NCBI GenBank assembly: GCA_003212625.1
Contig: QCPI01000005.1
Location: forward strand, 1 to 61,662
DNA from: Prochlorococcus sp. AG-436-J02
GTDB lineage: Bacteria; Cyanobacteriota; Cyanobacteriia; PCC-6307; Cyanobiaceae
Reading direction: 5' to 3'
DNA length: 61,662 nucleotides
A program made the position numbers and the translations under genes. Below the pieces are notes generated by a model. The model saw only the letters and a list, made by a program, of their open reading frames with translations. It did not search any database and was not told where the DNA came from. Shown here one piece after another: positions 41,024 to 51,350 of the stretch. How positions within the stretch are numbered: position 1 is the first letter of the stretch; each line of letters begins with the position of its first letter.

Positions 41024-43291
41024 ATGACCATTTCTATTCTTCTAGATTCTATAAAAGAAGACGGTCAAAGACTCTCTGAATGTAGGCATGATAGTCCCTT
41101 CTCTATACTAGGCCCTCAACCATTTAAAGATAAATGGATAGTTCGGATCTGGATGCCAGAGGCAAATGAAGTTGAACTATTAGTAAATGCAAGGAAGGTT
41201 CAACTTAAAAATCCTAACCATGAATCGATATTTGAAGGAGTTCTAGAAAAAGATCCTGGGACTAATTACCAAATAAAAGTTAACCGTGGAGGTATTGAAC
41301 ATATTCAGAATGATCCATGGAGCTTCAGACAAGAATGGATGGGTGAGATTGATAGACATCTTTTCGCTGAGGGGAATCACCATCACATATGGAGAAAGAT
41401 GGGTGCTCATCTCACAGAAATAGATCAAAAACAAGGCGTTATGTTTTGCTTATGGGCTCCTCACGCAAAAAGTGTCTCAGTAATAGGAAATCTTAATTCC
41501 TGGGATGGTCGACATCATCCTATGCAAAAACGCCTTGGAGGGATATGGGAACTATTTATACCAGGTCTAAAAAATGGAGATTTATATAAATATGAAATTA
41601 GAACGGAAAAAGGACATTGCTACGAAAAAGCCGACCCCTATGGTTTTCAACACGAAGTAAGACCTGCGAAAAGTTCAATCATTTCAGAAATCGATTCATA
41701 TAAATGGAATGATCAGTCTTGGATATCTAAGCGTGACAATAAAGATCCATTAGAGCAACCAATATCAGTTTATGAGATGCATTTAGGGAGCTGGATGCAT
41801 GCATCCACAGACGATCCTTATATCGACTCAAATGGAGAAAATCGAGCTCCCGTTCCAGCCGCGGATATGAAGCCTGGGTCAAGACTACTTACTTATAAAG
41901 AGTTAGCAAACAAAGTAATTCCTTATGTCAAGGAAAGAGGCTTCACTCATATCGAGCTTATGCCAATTTCAGAACACCCTTTTGATGGATCATGGGGGTA
42001 TCAAGTTACTGGTTGGTATGCACCAACAAGCAGATATGGATCTCCAAATGAATTTCGCTCATTTATTGATTCATGTCATAAAGAAGGTATAGGAATAATC
42101 CTTGATTGGGTCCCCGGCCACTTTCCTAAAGATCAGCATGGCCTTGCTTATTTTGATGGAAGTCATTTATATGAACATTCAGATCCCAGGATTGGAGAAC
42201 ATAAAGAATGGGGAACATTAATTTTCAATTACAGTCGAAATGAAGTTCGTAATTTTCTAGTTGCAAATCTAATCTTTTGGTTTGATCAATTTCATATTGA
42301 TGGGATACGTGTTGATGCAGTTGCATCAATGTTATATAAAGATTATCTCCGTCCCGAGGGTGAATGGATACCTAACGAAGATGGAGGGAATGAAAATTTC
42401 GAAGCAGTTAGATTTCTTCAACAGGCTAATCACGTTCTTTTTCAACATTTTCCTGGTGCACTTTCTATTGCCGAAGAATCAACGACATGGAGTGGAGTAA
42501 CGAAGCCAACTGACATGGATGGACTTGGATTCAATCTCAAATGGAACATGGGTTGGATGCACGATATGCTCGATTATTTTGAAATTGATCCATGGTTCAG
42601 ACAATTCAATCAAAACAATATTACTTTTTCGATTTGTTATAACTTTACCGAAAACTTTATGCTTGCTTTAAGCCACGATGAAGTTGTTCACGGTAAAAGT
42701 CATCTCCTACACAAAATGCCTGGTGATGACTGGCAAAAGTACGCAAATACACGAGCATTACTTGCTTATATGTGGACACATCCAGGGAAAAAAACAATAT
42801 TTATGGGAATGGAATTTGGGCAAAGACAAGAATGGAATGTCTGGGATGATTTGCAATGGGATCTTCTAAATCATGCCCCCCATAAAGGCATACAGAAATT
42901 AGTAGATGATTTGAATTTGCTATATAAAAAAGAACCTGCTTTATGGAGAAATGATTTTGACGAATATGGATTTCAATGGATTGATTGTGATGATAATAAA
43001 AATTCAGTTATTAGTTTTATGAGAAGAGAGAAAACTGAGGGAGAATGGTTGATAATAGTCGCAAACTTTACCCCTCAAAGCCACTCTAATTACAGAATAG
43101 GTGTACCTGTTTCTGGATTTTATGAAGAAGTCTTCAATACAGATGCTAGTCAATATGGAGGTTCAAATTTAGGAAATATGGGAGGAAAAGCAACAGATTT
43201 ATTCAATATACATGGCTATGAAAACTCTATTGATCTTTGCCTTCCCCCACTTAGCGTTCTCATACTCAAGCATAAAACCAAAGATAATTAA
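41024..43291 (+). CDS. glgB: 1,4-alpha-glucan branching enzyme
   Basis: GH13 enzyme of 755 aa that inserts alpha-1,6 branches into glycogen. An N-terminal CBM48 domain precedes the barrel; two such beta modules appear (about 20-110 and 130-220). The catalytic aspartate is in [11 protein letters not shown] (near residue 430), the acid in AEESTTW (near 484) and the third acid in [12 protein letters not shown]. Ends with the all-beta C-terminal domain. Full length. Separate from glgA by some 28 kb. Confidence 0.96.
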   Translation: MTISILLDSIKEDGQRLSECRHDSPFSILGPQPFKDKWIVRIWMPEANEVELLVNARKVQLKNPNHESIFEGVLEKDPGTNYQIKVNRGGIEHIQNDPWSFRQEWMGEIDRHLFAEGNHHHIWRKMGAHLTEIDQKQGVMFCLWAPHAKSVSVIGNLNSWDGRHHPMQKRLGGIWELFIPGLKNGDLYKYEIRTEKGHCYEKADPYGFQHEVRPAKSSIISEIDSYKWNDQSWISKRDNKDPLEQPISVYEMHLGSWMHASTDDPYIDSNGENRAPVPAADMKPGSRLLTYKELANKVIPYVKERGFTHIELMPISEHPFDGSWGYQVTGWYAPTSRYGSPNEFRSFIDSCHKEGIGIILDWVPGHFPKDQHGLAYFDGSHLYEHSDPRIGEHKEWGTLIFNYSRNEVRNFLVANLIFWFDQFHIDGIRVDAVASMLYKDYLRPEGEWIPNEDGGNENFEAVRFLQQANHVLFQHFPGALSIAEESTTWSGVTKPTDMDGLGFNLKWNMGWMHDMLDYFEIDPWFRQFNQNNITFSICYNFTENFMLALSHDEVVHGKSHLLHKMPGDDWQKYANTRALLAYMWTHPGKKTIFMGMEFGQRQEWNVWDDLQWDLLNHAPHKGIQKLVDDLNLLYKKEPALWRNDFDEYGFQWIDCDDNKNSVISFMRREKTEGEWLIIVANFTPQSHSNYRIGVPVSGFYEEVFNTDASQYGGSNLGNMGGKATDLFNIHGYENSIDLCLPPLSVLILKHKTKDN

Positions 43292-43452
43292 ACCTCCTCG
43301 AATAGAAATGTTTCAACCTTCCCTTAGAATCTAATTTGACCTGTCGTCTGGATGTAAAAATTCAGAAGGTGTGACAATCTTACGCAGAGAAAGTATTTCA
43401 TGGTTTTCAAAGTACTGTTTCATCTAAGTTTTTCGCTTAAAAGGACTAAATA

Positions 43453-44511
43453 ATGAACGAAACTACTCCTCTACTACTTCGTGCAGCTCGCGGAGAAACA
43501 GTTGACAGGCCTCCTGTTTGGATGATGCGCCAAGCTGGACGCTACATGAAGGTATATCGTGATCTACGTGACAACCATCCAAGTTTTAGAGAAAGATCCG
43601 AGAACCCCGATCTGTCTTATGAAATTTCAATGCAGCCTTTTAAGGCTTTTCAACCTGATGGAGTAATACTTTTTTCAGATATTTTGACTCCTCTACCCGG
43701 AATGGGAATTAACTTCGACATTGTTGAAAGTAAAGGCCCCTTAATAAACGACCCAATAAGAAGCCTCAAGCAGGTTAAAGACCTAAGGCCTCTTCAACCA
43801 CAAGAAAGTATGTTTTTTGTTGGTGAAGTTTTAGGAAGACTAAGAGAAAGCGTTGGAAATAATGCTGCAGTTCTCGGTTTTGTTGGTGCGCCATGGACTC
43901 TTGCTGCATATGTTGTGGAGGGGAAAAGCAGCAAAAATTATGCAGTTATAAAAGCGATGGCATTCCAGGAGCCCAAGTTACTGCATCAACTTTTAAATCA
44001 TTTTGCAGAATCAATTGCGAGCTATTTGTCTTACCAAATTGAATCTGGCGCTCAAGTAGTTCAAATGTTTGATTCATGGGCAGGACAATTAAGTCCACAA
44101 GATTATGATGAGTTTGCAGCTCCTTATCAACAAAAAGTAGTCAACATAGTAAAACGAAAGCACCCAGACACACCAATGATTCTATACATCTCCGGCAGTG
44201 CTGGAGTACTTGAAAGGATGGGGCAAACTGGAGTAGATATAGTCTCTTTGGATTGGACTGTTGACATGGCTGATGGGCTGAAAAGGTTGCCTCAGTCAGT
44301 TGGAGTCCAAGGGAATGTAGACCCAGGACTCTTATTTGGTACACCTGATGCCATTCAATCAAGAATTATTGATGTAGTTAAGAAAGCAAAAGGTAGAAAA
44401 CATATTCTTAATCTTGGTCATGGAATACTTCCAGGGACACCTGAAGAAAATGCAAGAGTATTTTTTGAGGCTGGAAAAAATGTAAATGAGCTCATTAAAG
44501 TTTTATCTTGA
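43453..44511 (+). CDS. hemE: Uroporphyrinogen decarboxylase
   Basis: Converts uroporphyrinogen III to coproporphyrinogen III on the heme and chlorophyll path. 352 aa with [16 protein letters not shown], the catalytic aspartate region [12 protein letters not shown], and [15 protein letters not shown] seven bases before the ATG is a good ribosome binding site. The 161 bases ahead hold no gene; a TTGACC and TAAAAAT pair is present but with a spacing of only about 13. Its TGA overlaps the next gene's TTG start. Confidence 0.97.
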   Translation: MNETTPLLLRAARGETVDRPPVWMMRQAGRYMKVYRDLRDNHPSFRERSENPDLSYEISMQPFKAFQPDGVILFSDILTPLPGMGINFDIVESKGPLINDPIRSLKQVKDLRPLQPQESMFFVGEVLGRLRESVGNNAAVLGFVGAPWTLAAYVVEGKSSKNYAVIKAMAFQEPKLLHQLLNHFAESIASYLSYQIESGAQVVQMFDSWAGQLSPQDYDEFAAPYQQKVVNIVKRKHPDTPMILYISGSAGVLERMGQTGVDIVSLDWTVDMADGLKRLPQSVGVQGNVDPGLLFGTPDAIQSRIIDVVKKAKGRKHILNLGHGILPGTPEENARVFFEAGKNVNELIKVLS

Positions 44512-45509
44512 AAAACGAAATTATTCTGATCACAGGAGCGAGCGGATGCGTTGGTCAATATATAGCAAATTGGTTAATCGATCACTCAAATTCAGAATTG
44601 TTTTTATGGGTTAGAGATCCAAAAAAATTAACTTCAATAAATCTAAAAAATCCAAGAGTTAAAGTCCTAGTAGGAGATTTGCGACAACCAAATAAGTTCA
44701 AAGAAGAAATTTCAAAGGTCAATAGAGTTATTCATACAGCAACTGCCTGGGGTGATCCCATAAGAGCCAAAGAAGTAAATGTTGTAGCAGTAAAAAATTT
44801 ATTCAATTTACTTAATCCTTCACAAATCAAACAAATCATTTATTTTTCAACTGCAAGCGTCTTAGACAAAAACTTAAATTTGCTCCCAGAGGCTTTTACT
44901 TATGGAACAGAATATATACAAACCAAAGCAAAATGTCTTACAGAGCTTGAATCTCATGAACTATCAACAAAAATAATAGCTGTTTTTCCAACGCTAGTTT
45001 TTGGAGGACGTTTAGATAATAAAAGCAGATTTCCTACAAGCTATCTAACCGAAGGTCTTAAAGAAGCATTTAAATGGATCTGGCTAGCGAGATGGATCAA
45101 GATATTCTCAAAGTTTCATTTTATACATGCTGCAGATATTGCTTACATTTGCGGTCATCTAGCTACCTCTAATTTCGAGCCTGATCCCTTTTCAAAAAGC
45201 AAAATAAAAAAACTTGTTCTAGGACAACCACATACAAGTATTGATATAGCAATTCAGACACTTTTAGAATGGAAAGGAATGAGAAGGGTTCCACAAATCC
45301 CTCTCTCTACTTGGTTTATTGAACTTTTAACGATATTACTTCCTATTCAAATTACAAATTGGGATAGATTTAGCCTTAGGCAAAGACATTTCATACATGA
45401 ACCAATAACCTCACCTGAAAGTTTTGGCGGCAAGAGTTATGCAAGAACATTAAATCAAATTTTACATAATTCTGGCTTAATCAAACACAAAAAGCCTAAA
45501 AGAAGCTAA
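44508..45509 (+). CDS. NAD-dependent epimerase/dehydratase-like (extended SDR)
   Basis: 333 aa Rossmann-fold oxidoreductase. The nucleotide motif is [18 protein letters not shown] (GxxGxxG), and YGTEYIQTK contains a Tyr/Lys pair (YxxxK) typical of SDR active sites. Candidate roles include sugar-nucleotide or carotenoid/lipid metabolism; I cannot choose. It starts at TTG, overlapping hemE's TGA in TTGA, so it is translationally coupled to hemE; being near tetrapyrrole genes does not prove a role in them. Confidence 0.85.
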   Translation: MKNEIILITGASGCVGQYIANWLIDHSNSELFLWVRDPKKLTSINLKNPRVKVLVGDLRQPNKFKEEISKVNRVIHTATAWGDPIRAKEVNVVAVKNLFNLLNPSQIKQIIYFSTASVLDKNLNLLPEAFTYGTEYIQTKAKCLTELESHELSTKIIAVFPTLVFGGRLDNKSRFPTSYLTEGLKEAFKWIWLARWIKIFSKFHFIHAADIAYICGHLATSNFEPDPFSKSKIKKLVLGQPHTSIDIAIQTLLEWKGMRRVPQIPLSTWFIELLTILLPIQITNWDRFSLRQRHFIHEPITSPESFGGKSYARTLNQILHNSGLIKHKKPKRS

Positions 45510-45538
45510 AGTAAAAAAATGCAGGGAAATTTACTTTC

Positions 45539-45889
45539 ATGATTCGTTCTATTACTACGGCTTTATTTACTTTATTAGCCATTATCATGCTTGGAGCATC
45601 AAACGTGAATGCGTCAACTGTTGAAGTTAAGCTAGGTACTGATGCAGGAATGCTTGCTTTTGAACCAAGCACTGTAAACATTAGTGCTGGTGACACAGTG
45701 AAGTTTGTTAATAATAAGCTTGCGCCTCATAATGCTGTCTTTGACGGAAATGATGACCTTAGTCATCCTGATTTAGCTTTTGCTCCAGGAGAGTCTTGGG
45801 AGAGGACCTTTAGCTCTGCAGGAACATACGACTTCTACTGCGAGCCTCATAGAGGTGCAGGTATGGTTGGGAAAATCGTAGTTAATTAA
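45539..45889 (+). CDS. petE: Plastocyanin
   Basis: 116 aa with a signal peptide (about residues 1-26, ending VNAS) for the thylakoid lumen. The mature type-1 copper protein shows the ligands His in APHNAVFDG, then Cys, His and Met in [11 protein letters not shown]. Carries electrons from cytochrome b6f to photosystem I. Its transcript is closed by a strong hairpin at 45915-45944. A cytochrome c6-like gene lies at 53751-54125, but only that link is seen. Confidence 0.97.
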   Translation: MIRSITTALFTLLAIIMLGASNVNASTVEVKLGTDAGMLAFEPSTVNISAGDTVKFVNNKLAPHNAVFDGNDDLSHPDLAFAPGESWERTFSSAGTYDFYCEPHRGAGMVGKIVVN

Positions 45890-45914
45890 AATAATTCTAT
45901 TAAGTTTTTTTTAG

Positions 45915-45944
45915 AAAAAAGATGGAGGAGACTCCATCTTTTTT
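45915..45944 (+). terminator. Rho-independent terminator after petE
   Basis: A perfect 13-bp inverted repeat: AAAAAAGATGGAG, 4-base loop, CTCCATCTTTTTT. The A-run/T-run on both sides allows it to work in both directions. It separates petE from the Nif11-like gene. Confidence 0.9.
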
Positions 45945-45997
45945 GTTGAAAAAAATAGATAAATCAATAAAATTAAATTTATTGATTATGCATAAGC

Positions 45998-46210
45998 ATG
46001 AGCAGGGAAGAATTAAGAAATTTTGTCGAAACCGTTGAGCATAATATTCTTGTAAAAGAGAAACTAGTTCAATGCAAAACATCAGAAGATTTGATATTGA
46101 TTGCTAAAAAGTTTGGATATTCTATTACATTAGAAGATTTAAATTATGATAAAACTGCTTGTAAATTTGAATCTTGGTTAAAAAAAAGTAAAATAAATCC
46201 ATTGAGATAA
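45998..46210 (+). CDS. Nif11-domain peptide
   Basis: 70 aa. The pattern matches the Nif11 leader fold: MSREELRNFVETVEHN, then LVKEKLVQCKTSEDLILIAKKFGYSITLEDL. Nif11 domains serve as leaders for lanthipeptide-like precursors (prochlorosins) in some picocyanobacteria and also occur as stand-alone proteins of unknown function. This one has no GG cleavage site and no core peptide; it stops soon after the domain and holds two cysteines. No modification enzyme is nearby. It lies between petE and clpB, with AT-rich gaps on both sides. Confidence 0.75.
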   Translation: MSREELRNFVETVEHNILVKEKLVQCKTSEDLILIAKKFGYSITLEDLNYDKTACKFESWLKKSKINPLR

Positions 46211-46342
46211 GTAAAATTATTCTTTTTAAGAATTCAAAATAATATTATAAATTTAATTTTCAAAATACCAAACAGGTCGGTTTTCATATATTTATACAAT
46301 CAAAATTTGAATATAAGATGACAATGATAATTAACTTTGATA

Positions 46343-48934
46343 ATGAAGATAAATCCTGAAGAATTCACTGAAAGAGCTTTACAAGGGATCATTGATGCAA
46401 AAGATTTAGCAATAAGTGAACACCATCAGACTTTAGAAACAGAACATCTTGTTTATTCTCTTCTTAGAAAAAATGAAATCGTAATAAAAGCAATGAAAAT
46501 GTCTAGAGTTTCAATAAGAAGTCTTCTAATGCATACAGAAGAATTTATAAAAAATCAACCAAAAATGAAAACTCCTCAAGAATCTATTTTCTTTGGGAAA
46601 AGTATATCTTTATCAATTACAAAAGCACATAATATTAAACAGTATTTTAAAGATACATTTATTTCAAGTGAACATTTAGTGCTTTCCCTATTTGATGACG
46701 AGAGGTTTTGTCATAGATTATTTTTAGATAATAAAATCAACAAAGATAGTCTTTTAGAGGCTATTAATGCTATTCGAGGTGACAAAAAAGTGACAGAAAA
46801 AAACGCTGAAAATAACTATGAAGCACTGCTAAAGTACGGACAAGACCTTACTTCTGCAGCTAGAGATGGGAAATTAGATCCTGTAATTGGAAGAGATGAG
46901 GAGATCCGGAGGACCATTCAAATACTTAGCCGAAGAACAAAAAACAACCCTGTTTTAATTGGTGAAGCTGGGGTTGGTAAAACAGCAATTATTGAAGGTT
47001 TGGCTCAAAGAATTATTAATGGAGATGTTCCAACAGCTCTTGAAAAACGTCAACTAATTTCATTGGACATGGGAGCACTAATTGCAGGAGCAAAGTTCCG
47101 AGGTGAGTTTGAAGAAAGACTCAAGTCCGTTCTTAAAAACGTTACTGATTCAGAAGGAAAAATAATTTTATTCATCGATGAAATTCATACTGTTGTTGGC
47201 GCAGGAGCCAGTGGTGGTGCCATGGATGCTAGTAATCTCCTAAAACCAATGCTTGCAAGAGGTGAACTAAGATGTATTGGAGCAACGACCATAAATGAAC
47301 ATAGAGAGAATTTTGAAAAAGACCCTGCTCTAGAAAGAAGATTTCAACAAATACTTGTTAAACAACCATCAGTCCAAGACACTATTTCAATATTACGTGG
47401 ATTGAAAGAACGATATGAAGTCCATCATGGTGTTCGTATTTCTGACAATGCACTCATAGCCGCATCAGTATTAAGTGATAGGTATATCTCCGAAAGATTT
47501 CTACCAGATAAGGCCATTGATCTAATCGATGAATCAGCCTCACGTTTAAAAATGGAAATAACATCAAAACCAGAAGAAATTGATGAAATTGATAGAAAAA
47601 TCATCCAACTTGAAATGGAGAAATTATCCTTGGAGGGTGAATCAGATACTTCAAGTCAAGAGAGACTGGAATTAATCACTAGAGAACTCTCTTCATTAAC
47701 TAAAAATCAAATTGAAGTAAACAAGAAATGGAGAGAAGAGAAAGAGTCAATAGAAGAAATTTCAACACTTAAAGAAGAAATTGAAAAAGTACAACTAGAA
47801 ATTGAAAAAGCAAAAAGGGATTATGACCTCAATAGAGCTGCAGAACTTGAATACGGTACCCTTGCTAATTTTCAACGAAATTTGAAATCCAAAGAAATTA
47901 ATTTAAAAAATTCTTCTCAAAACTCTGAGAAGTCACTTTTAAGAGAAGAGGTCTTAGCAGATGATGTGGCTGAAATAATTGCAAAATGGACATCTATTCC
48001 AGTTAAAAAACTCGCTCAAACTGAAATTGAAAAATTACTCAATCTTGAATCTGAGCTGCATAAAAGAGTTATTGGTCAAAGTAAAGCAGTTCAATCTATC
48101 TCTTCTGCGATACAAAGATCAAGGACTGGACTTAGTGATCCAACCAGACCTATAGCAAGTTTTTTATTTTTAGGTCCAACAGGTGTAGGGAAAACAGAAT
48201 TATCTAAGGCCTTGGCCTCGCAACTTTTTGATAGTGAAAATGCCCTAATTAGAATAGACATGTCTGAATATATGGAAAAGCACTCAATAAGTCGTTTAAT
48301 TGGAGCTCCACCTGGTTACGTTGGCTATGAAACTGGTGGACAATTAACAGAATCAATCAGAAGAAAACCTTATTGTGTTTTATTGTTCGATGAAATTGAA
48401 AAAGCACATAAAGATGTTTTCAATATATTGCTACAAATACTAGACGAGGGGCGAGTAACAGATGGGCAAGGAAGGACAACAAACTTCAAAAATACTATTA
48501 TTATTCTCACTAGTAATTTAGGAAGCCAATTAATTACTGATTTTGACATAGCCAATAATCTCTCTACAAATATAGATGAACTTATTAATAAAGAACTAAA
48601 AGCACATTTCAGACCTGAGTTCCTAAATAGACTTGATGAAATAATTAATTTCGAACCACTTCAAAAAGAAACTCTACTAAAAGTAGTTGATTTACAATTA
48701 AACAGGTTAAGGGGAAGATTAAAAGAGAAAGGTATTGATCTTGAAATAGACAATGATGTACTTTCATTAATTACTGAGCTTGGGTACAACCCAAGCTATG
48801 GTGCAAGACCATTAAAAAGAGTCATACAAAAAGAATTAGAAAGTGAAATAGCAAAATATATTCTTCAAGGCAAATATAAAGAAGGAAGTACTATAAAAAT
48901 AGAGAATAAAGAATCAAAAATCATCTTCAAATAA
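46343..48934 (+). CDS. clpB: ClpB-type disaggregase
   Basis: Hexameric AAA+ chaperone of about 863 aa that rescues aggregated proteins. Two P-loops: [13 protein letters not shown] (near residue 210) and [13 protein letters not shown] (near 615). The coiled-coil M-domain lies between about 410 and 530 (Glu/Lys-rich), which marks ClpB rather than ClpC. The N-terminal Clp-N repeat is present but divergent. I start at ATG 46343; TTG at 46337 is an alternative. No CIRCE inverted repeat was found upstream. Prochlorococcus carries more than one ClpB. Confidence 0.93.
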   Translation: MKINPEEFTERALQGIIDAKDLAISEHHQTLETEHLVYSLLRKNEIVIKAMKMSRVSIRSLLMHTEEFIKNQPKMKTPQESIFFGKSISLSITKAHNIKQYFKDTFISSEHLVLSLFDDERFCHRLFLDNKINKDSLLEAINAIRGDKKVTEKNAENNYEALLKYGQDLTSAARDGKLDPVIGRDEEIRRTIQILSRRTKNNPVLIGEAGVGKTAIIEGLAQRIINGDVPTALEKRQLISLDMGALIAGAKFRGEFEERLKSVLKNVTDSEGKIILFIDEIHTVVGAGASGGAMDASNLLKPMLARGELRCIGATTINEHRENFEKDPALERRFQQILVKQPSVQDTISILRGLKERYEVHHGVRISDNALIAASVLSDRYISERFLPDKAIDLIDESASRLKMEITSKPEEIDEIDRKIIQLEMEKLSLEGESDTSSQERLELITRELSSLTKNQIEVNKKWREEKESIEEISTLKEEIEKVQLEIEKAKRDYDLNRAAELEYGTLANFQRNLKSKEINLKNSSQNSEKSLLREEVLADDVAEIIAKWTSIPVKKLAQTEIEKLLNLESELHKRVIGQSKAVQSISSAIQRSRTGLSDPTRPIASFLFLGPTGVGKTELSKALASQLFDSENALIRIDMSEYMEKHSISRLIGAPPGYVGYETGGQLTESIRRKPYCVLLFDEIEKAHKDVFNILLQILDEGRVTDGQGRTTNFKNTIIILTSNLGSQLITDFDIANNLSTNIDELINKELKAHFRPEFLNRLDEIINFEPLQKETLLKVVDLQLNRLRGRLKEKGIDLEIDNDVLSLITELGYNPSYGARPLKRVIQKELESEIAKYILQGKYKEGSTIKIENKESKIIFK

Positions 48935-48974
48935 AAAATCAATAGAAAACTATAAATATAAAAAAGTTTTTGTT

Positions 48975-49448
48975 CTAAATTGAATTAAACCACTCAGGCC
49001 AGAAAGTATAACTAGCGGAATTAATATCATTTTCATGGGCGATTGCTTTCCAGCAACAAGATCTACCTTTCTCTCTTGAAAACAATAAATCATTAGCCCA
49101 TCCCCAAATCAATTGAGCAGTTGATTCCATCCCTACATTTTTCATAACTCTAAGATCCAACACTTCTTCAGAGTGAAGTTTTTTCCATGTTTCAAGAAGA
49201 GGATCATCAAAATTAACTAGAAAAGTATGATCAAAATGATCTCTTAACTTTTCTTCCAAAGACTTCAGACTTGAAAAATCCACAACAAAGCCATTTTTAT
49301 CAAGTTCAGTAGAAGCAAACCAAAAAGTAAAGCTTCGACTATATCCATGAACATAACGGCAGTGACCATTATGTTTCCATTGCCGATGAGAACATGGATA
49401 GTCTCTAAAATGCTTTGAGCAATTAAATGGAATATCTTTAATCGTCAT
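48975..49448 (-). CDS. 6-carboxytetrahydropterin synthase-like (QueD family)
   Basis: About 157 aa, T-fold enzyme related to QueD and 6-pyruvoyl-tetrahydropterin synthase. Recognisable are FNCSKHF, the block NGHCRYVHGYS, the VVDFSSLK strand, FDHTFLV and the C-terminal glutamate in AHENDINS. The third canonical zinc histidine (HGH) is a tyrosine here (HGY), a change I recall from one branch of the family. I chose ATG 49448; the longer frame would need a TTG and adds a hydrophobic stretch. Function in queuosine or pterin synthesis is likely but unproven. Divergent from hisIE. Confidence 0.8.
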   Translation of the reverse strand: MTIKDIPFNCSKHFRDYPCSHRQWKHNGHCRYVHGYSRSFTFWFASTELDKNGFVVDFSSLKSLEEKLRDHFDHTFLVNFDDPLLETWKKLHSEEVLDLRVMKNVGMESTAQLIWGWANDLLFSREKGRSCCWKAIAHENDINSASYTFWPEWFNSI

Positions 49449-49524
49449 AAAAAGATAAATTAAAAACCAATAGAGGGCTAGATTTAAAGAATAAAGTTTT
49501 ACAGCCAAATTGGCGTAATTAAAA

Positions 49525-50169
49525 ATGTCTTTTATCGATAATCTACAATTTGATCAAAATGGCTTAATTCCAGCAATAGCACAAGATTGGGTGGATGGAT
49601 CTATTTTAATGATGGCATGGATGAACAAAGAGTCCCTTATAAAAACATTAGAATCAGGTGAAGTTCACTATTGGAGTAGATCAAGAAAAGAACTTTGGCA
49701 CAAAGGGAAAACGAGCGGTCACTTTCAAAAATTAAAAGGAATTAGGTCTGATTGCGATTCAGACACCTTGCTTTTATCAATTGAGCAAATTGGTTCAATC
49801 TCATGTCATACAGGAAAAAGAAGTTGTTTTTTTAAAGACTTACAAACAAGTCAAGAGTGTCTACAACCGCCATCTGACGCTTGTAGTGAATTATTTAGAG
49901 TAATAGAAAATCGCAAAAAGAATCCTGAGGAAGGAAGCTACACAAATAGTCTTCTAAACGAAGGCGATAATAAAATCCTAAAGAAGATAGGTGAAGAGAC
50001 TGCGGAATTTATTATGGCTTGTAAAGATAAAGATCAGATTTCAGTAGCTAATGAGGCCGCAGATATTATTTTCCATTTACAGGTTGCTTTAGCCCATCAA
50101 GACGTTTCATGGGCTGAAGTTCTAGAAATTTTAGTTAAAAGAAGAGGTGGGCCAAGAAGAAATCAATAG
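49525..50169 (+). CDS. hisI: Bifunctional phosphoribosyl-AMP cyclohydrolase / phosphoribosyl-ATP pyrophosphatase
   Basis: 214 aa HisIE fusion covering the third and second steps of histidine synthesis. The HisI part (about 1-115) has [30 protein letters not shown], and CDSDTLLL; metal cysteines appear in [12 protein letters not shown]. The HisE part (about 120-214) has the [12 protein letters not shown] and [14 protein letters not shown] motifs. The fusion (often called hisIE) is normal in cyanobacteria. Confidence 0.96.
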   Translation: MSFIDNLQFDQNGLIPAIAQDWVDGSILMMAWMNKESLIKTLESGEVHYWSRSRKELWHKGKTSGHFQKLKGIRSDCDSDTLLLSIEQIGSISCHTGKRSCFFKDLQTSQECLQPPSDACSELFRVIENRKKNPEEGSYTNSLLNEGDNKILKKIGEETAEFIMACKDKDQISVANEAADIIFHLQVALAHQDVSWAEVLEILVKRRGGPRRNQ

Positions 50170-50292
50170 CAAATCAATCAACTCCTAAATTATTTCATTA
50201 ATCAAATAAGAATCTATTCGAAAGGGTACATATCAAAATCAGACAGAAGTCTTGAAAGAGAAAGAAATGATAAAAGAATTGTTCTTAAATAT

Positions 50293-50321
50293 TTGATACT
50301 TCATGCTTGACTTGGTATAGA
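50293..50321 (+). promoter_or_regulatory. Candidate sigma-70-type promoter
   Basis: TTGATA at 50293-50298 and TATAGA at 50316-50321, exactly 17 bases apart. No gene starts just downstream; the next coding sequence is on the other strand. A start near 50328 would produce the candidate sRNA described next. Confidence 0.5.
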
Positions 50322-50327
50322 AGAGGT

Positions 50328-50400
50328 CTCGGGATCAAGTCCCTAGGAAGGCGTGCGCAAAAACATTACTCAAACAAGAACTACAGGAAATAAGGAGCAT
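50328..50400 (+). ncRNA. Candidate small RNA (unassigned)
   Basis: Just after the promoter-like pair lies a hairpin at 50328-50346 (CTCGGGA, loop TCAAG, TCCCTAG; one mismatch) and then a GC-rich block GGAAGGCGTGCGC (50346-50358), which stands out in very AT-rich surroundings. No ORF runs through it. The 3' end is not defined; no good terminator is visible, so 50400 is nominal. A relation to the Yfr2 family is possible but not established from sequence. Confidence 0.35.
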
Positions 50401-50420
50401 TTTCAATAATCATTGTTGAG

Positions 50421-51350
50421 TTATCTATTTATCCGTAAGGAGAATTTACAAAAGAAACTTATAATCTGAAACTTAAGGAAAGAAGAAATAGGAAAATTTA
50501 ATATTATTTTTTTAACCATCGATTTTAAATTCAAGGACTTTGAAATTTTATCCATATGCCCACTAGGTAAAACGTCATCAAGAGAAAGATTTCTATATAA
50601 ACATTGTGTAACTTTAAAATTTAATATTTTTGTTTTCTTCTTTGAAATTACTCCCAATATTGAAACTGAAGTACCAAGATTATTCATTAAGCATGTACTT
50701 GTTCCTGTTAGAAGACCATGATTTGGTGAAAAATCTGACAACTCCTTCATAGCAATACCTGCAGTTTTTAAAAAGTCTTCATCTATATTTTCATACAAAG
50801 GAAGCATATTTAGATCACATCTTTTACTTATAAGGCTTAATAGATCTATAGAAAGTGAAGTATTATTTGCAAAACACAAGTCATAAAAAAAAGTTGGGGA
50901 ATATTGACGAAAACCATGTTCTAATTGTCCATTAGCTGGAAGACTAAAGATATATTTTCCATTATCTTTTAGCAATTTAAAAACATTAGATAAACCTATT
51001 TGAGTATTAAATATATGTTCTTGAGTACCAAAATCTAAAATATAATCAAACTTACCTATTAATAATTCATCAATTATTGATTCATTCATATCATGAATAA
51101 TATCTGCGCCCTCTTCATCCGAAATATCTAAGATTTTGAAAGTATCAACATTATAAATTTCTTTAAATAAATAATTAGCTTTTAGATTTCTCTTGACTTG
51201 ATTAAGGTTTTTTTTATTTTCTTTCGAAAAATTTGATTTTCTAATAATCTCCTCAGGCACGAATGGATTGCCTAAGGACAAAATTGAAGCGTTTTTAAAT
51301 CCTCTCGAAATTGTATTACATAGATTGAACGTCTTTTCTGTAAACCCCAT
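50421..51350 (-). CDS. SAM-dependent methyltransferase-like protein, orphan
   Basis: 309 aa. The block KFDYILDFGTQEHIFNTQIGLSNVF and the KDNGKYIFSLP strand, followed by HGFRQYSPTFFYDL, match methyltransferases found in cell-surface polysaccharide clusters. A clear SAM glycine loop is not visible, so the catalytic state is uncertain. The C-terminus is hydrophobic/basic, possibly membrane-associated. It is a strongly AT-rich stand-alone gene between hisIE and a long gene-free stretch, fitting a recently gained or remnant island gene. Confidence 0.65.
   Translation of the reverse strand: MGFTEKTFNLCNTISRGFKNASILSLGNPFVPEEIIRKSNFSKENKKNLNQVKRNLKANYLFKEIYNVDTFKILDISDEEGADIIHDMNESIIDELLIGKFDYILDFGTQEHIFNTQIGLSNVFKLLKDNGKYIFSLPANGQLEHGFRQYSPTFFYDLCFANNTSLSIDLLSLISKRCDLNMLPLYENIDEDFLKTAGIAMKELSDFSPNHGLLTGTSTCLMNNLGTSVSILGVISKKKTKILNFKVTQCLYRNLSLDDVLPSGHMDKISKSLNLKSMVKKIILNFPISSFLKFQIISFFCKFSLRINR

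Noticed and set aside
45998-46210. Lanthipeptide (prochlorosin) precursor
   Set aside because: No GG cleavage site, no Ser/Thr/Cys-rich core and no LanM-type enzyme nearby.
49449-49508. Hydrophobic 20-residue N-terminal extension of the QueD-like protein
   Set aside because: It would start at TTG, runs into the divergent promoter space, and QueD relatives are soluble; ATG 49448 fits better.
50328-50345. GGGATCAAGTCCC resembles a tRNA T arm, as if from a tRNA remnant at an integration site
   Set aside because: The first loop base is A, the stem beyond three G:C pairs breaks, and no matching acceptor strand or D/anticodon arm lies upstream. Better explained as a simple hairpin.
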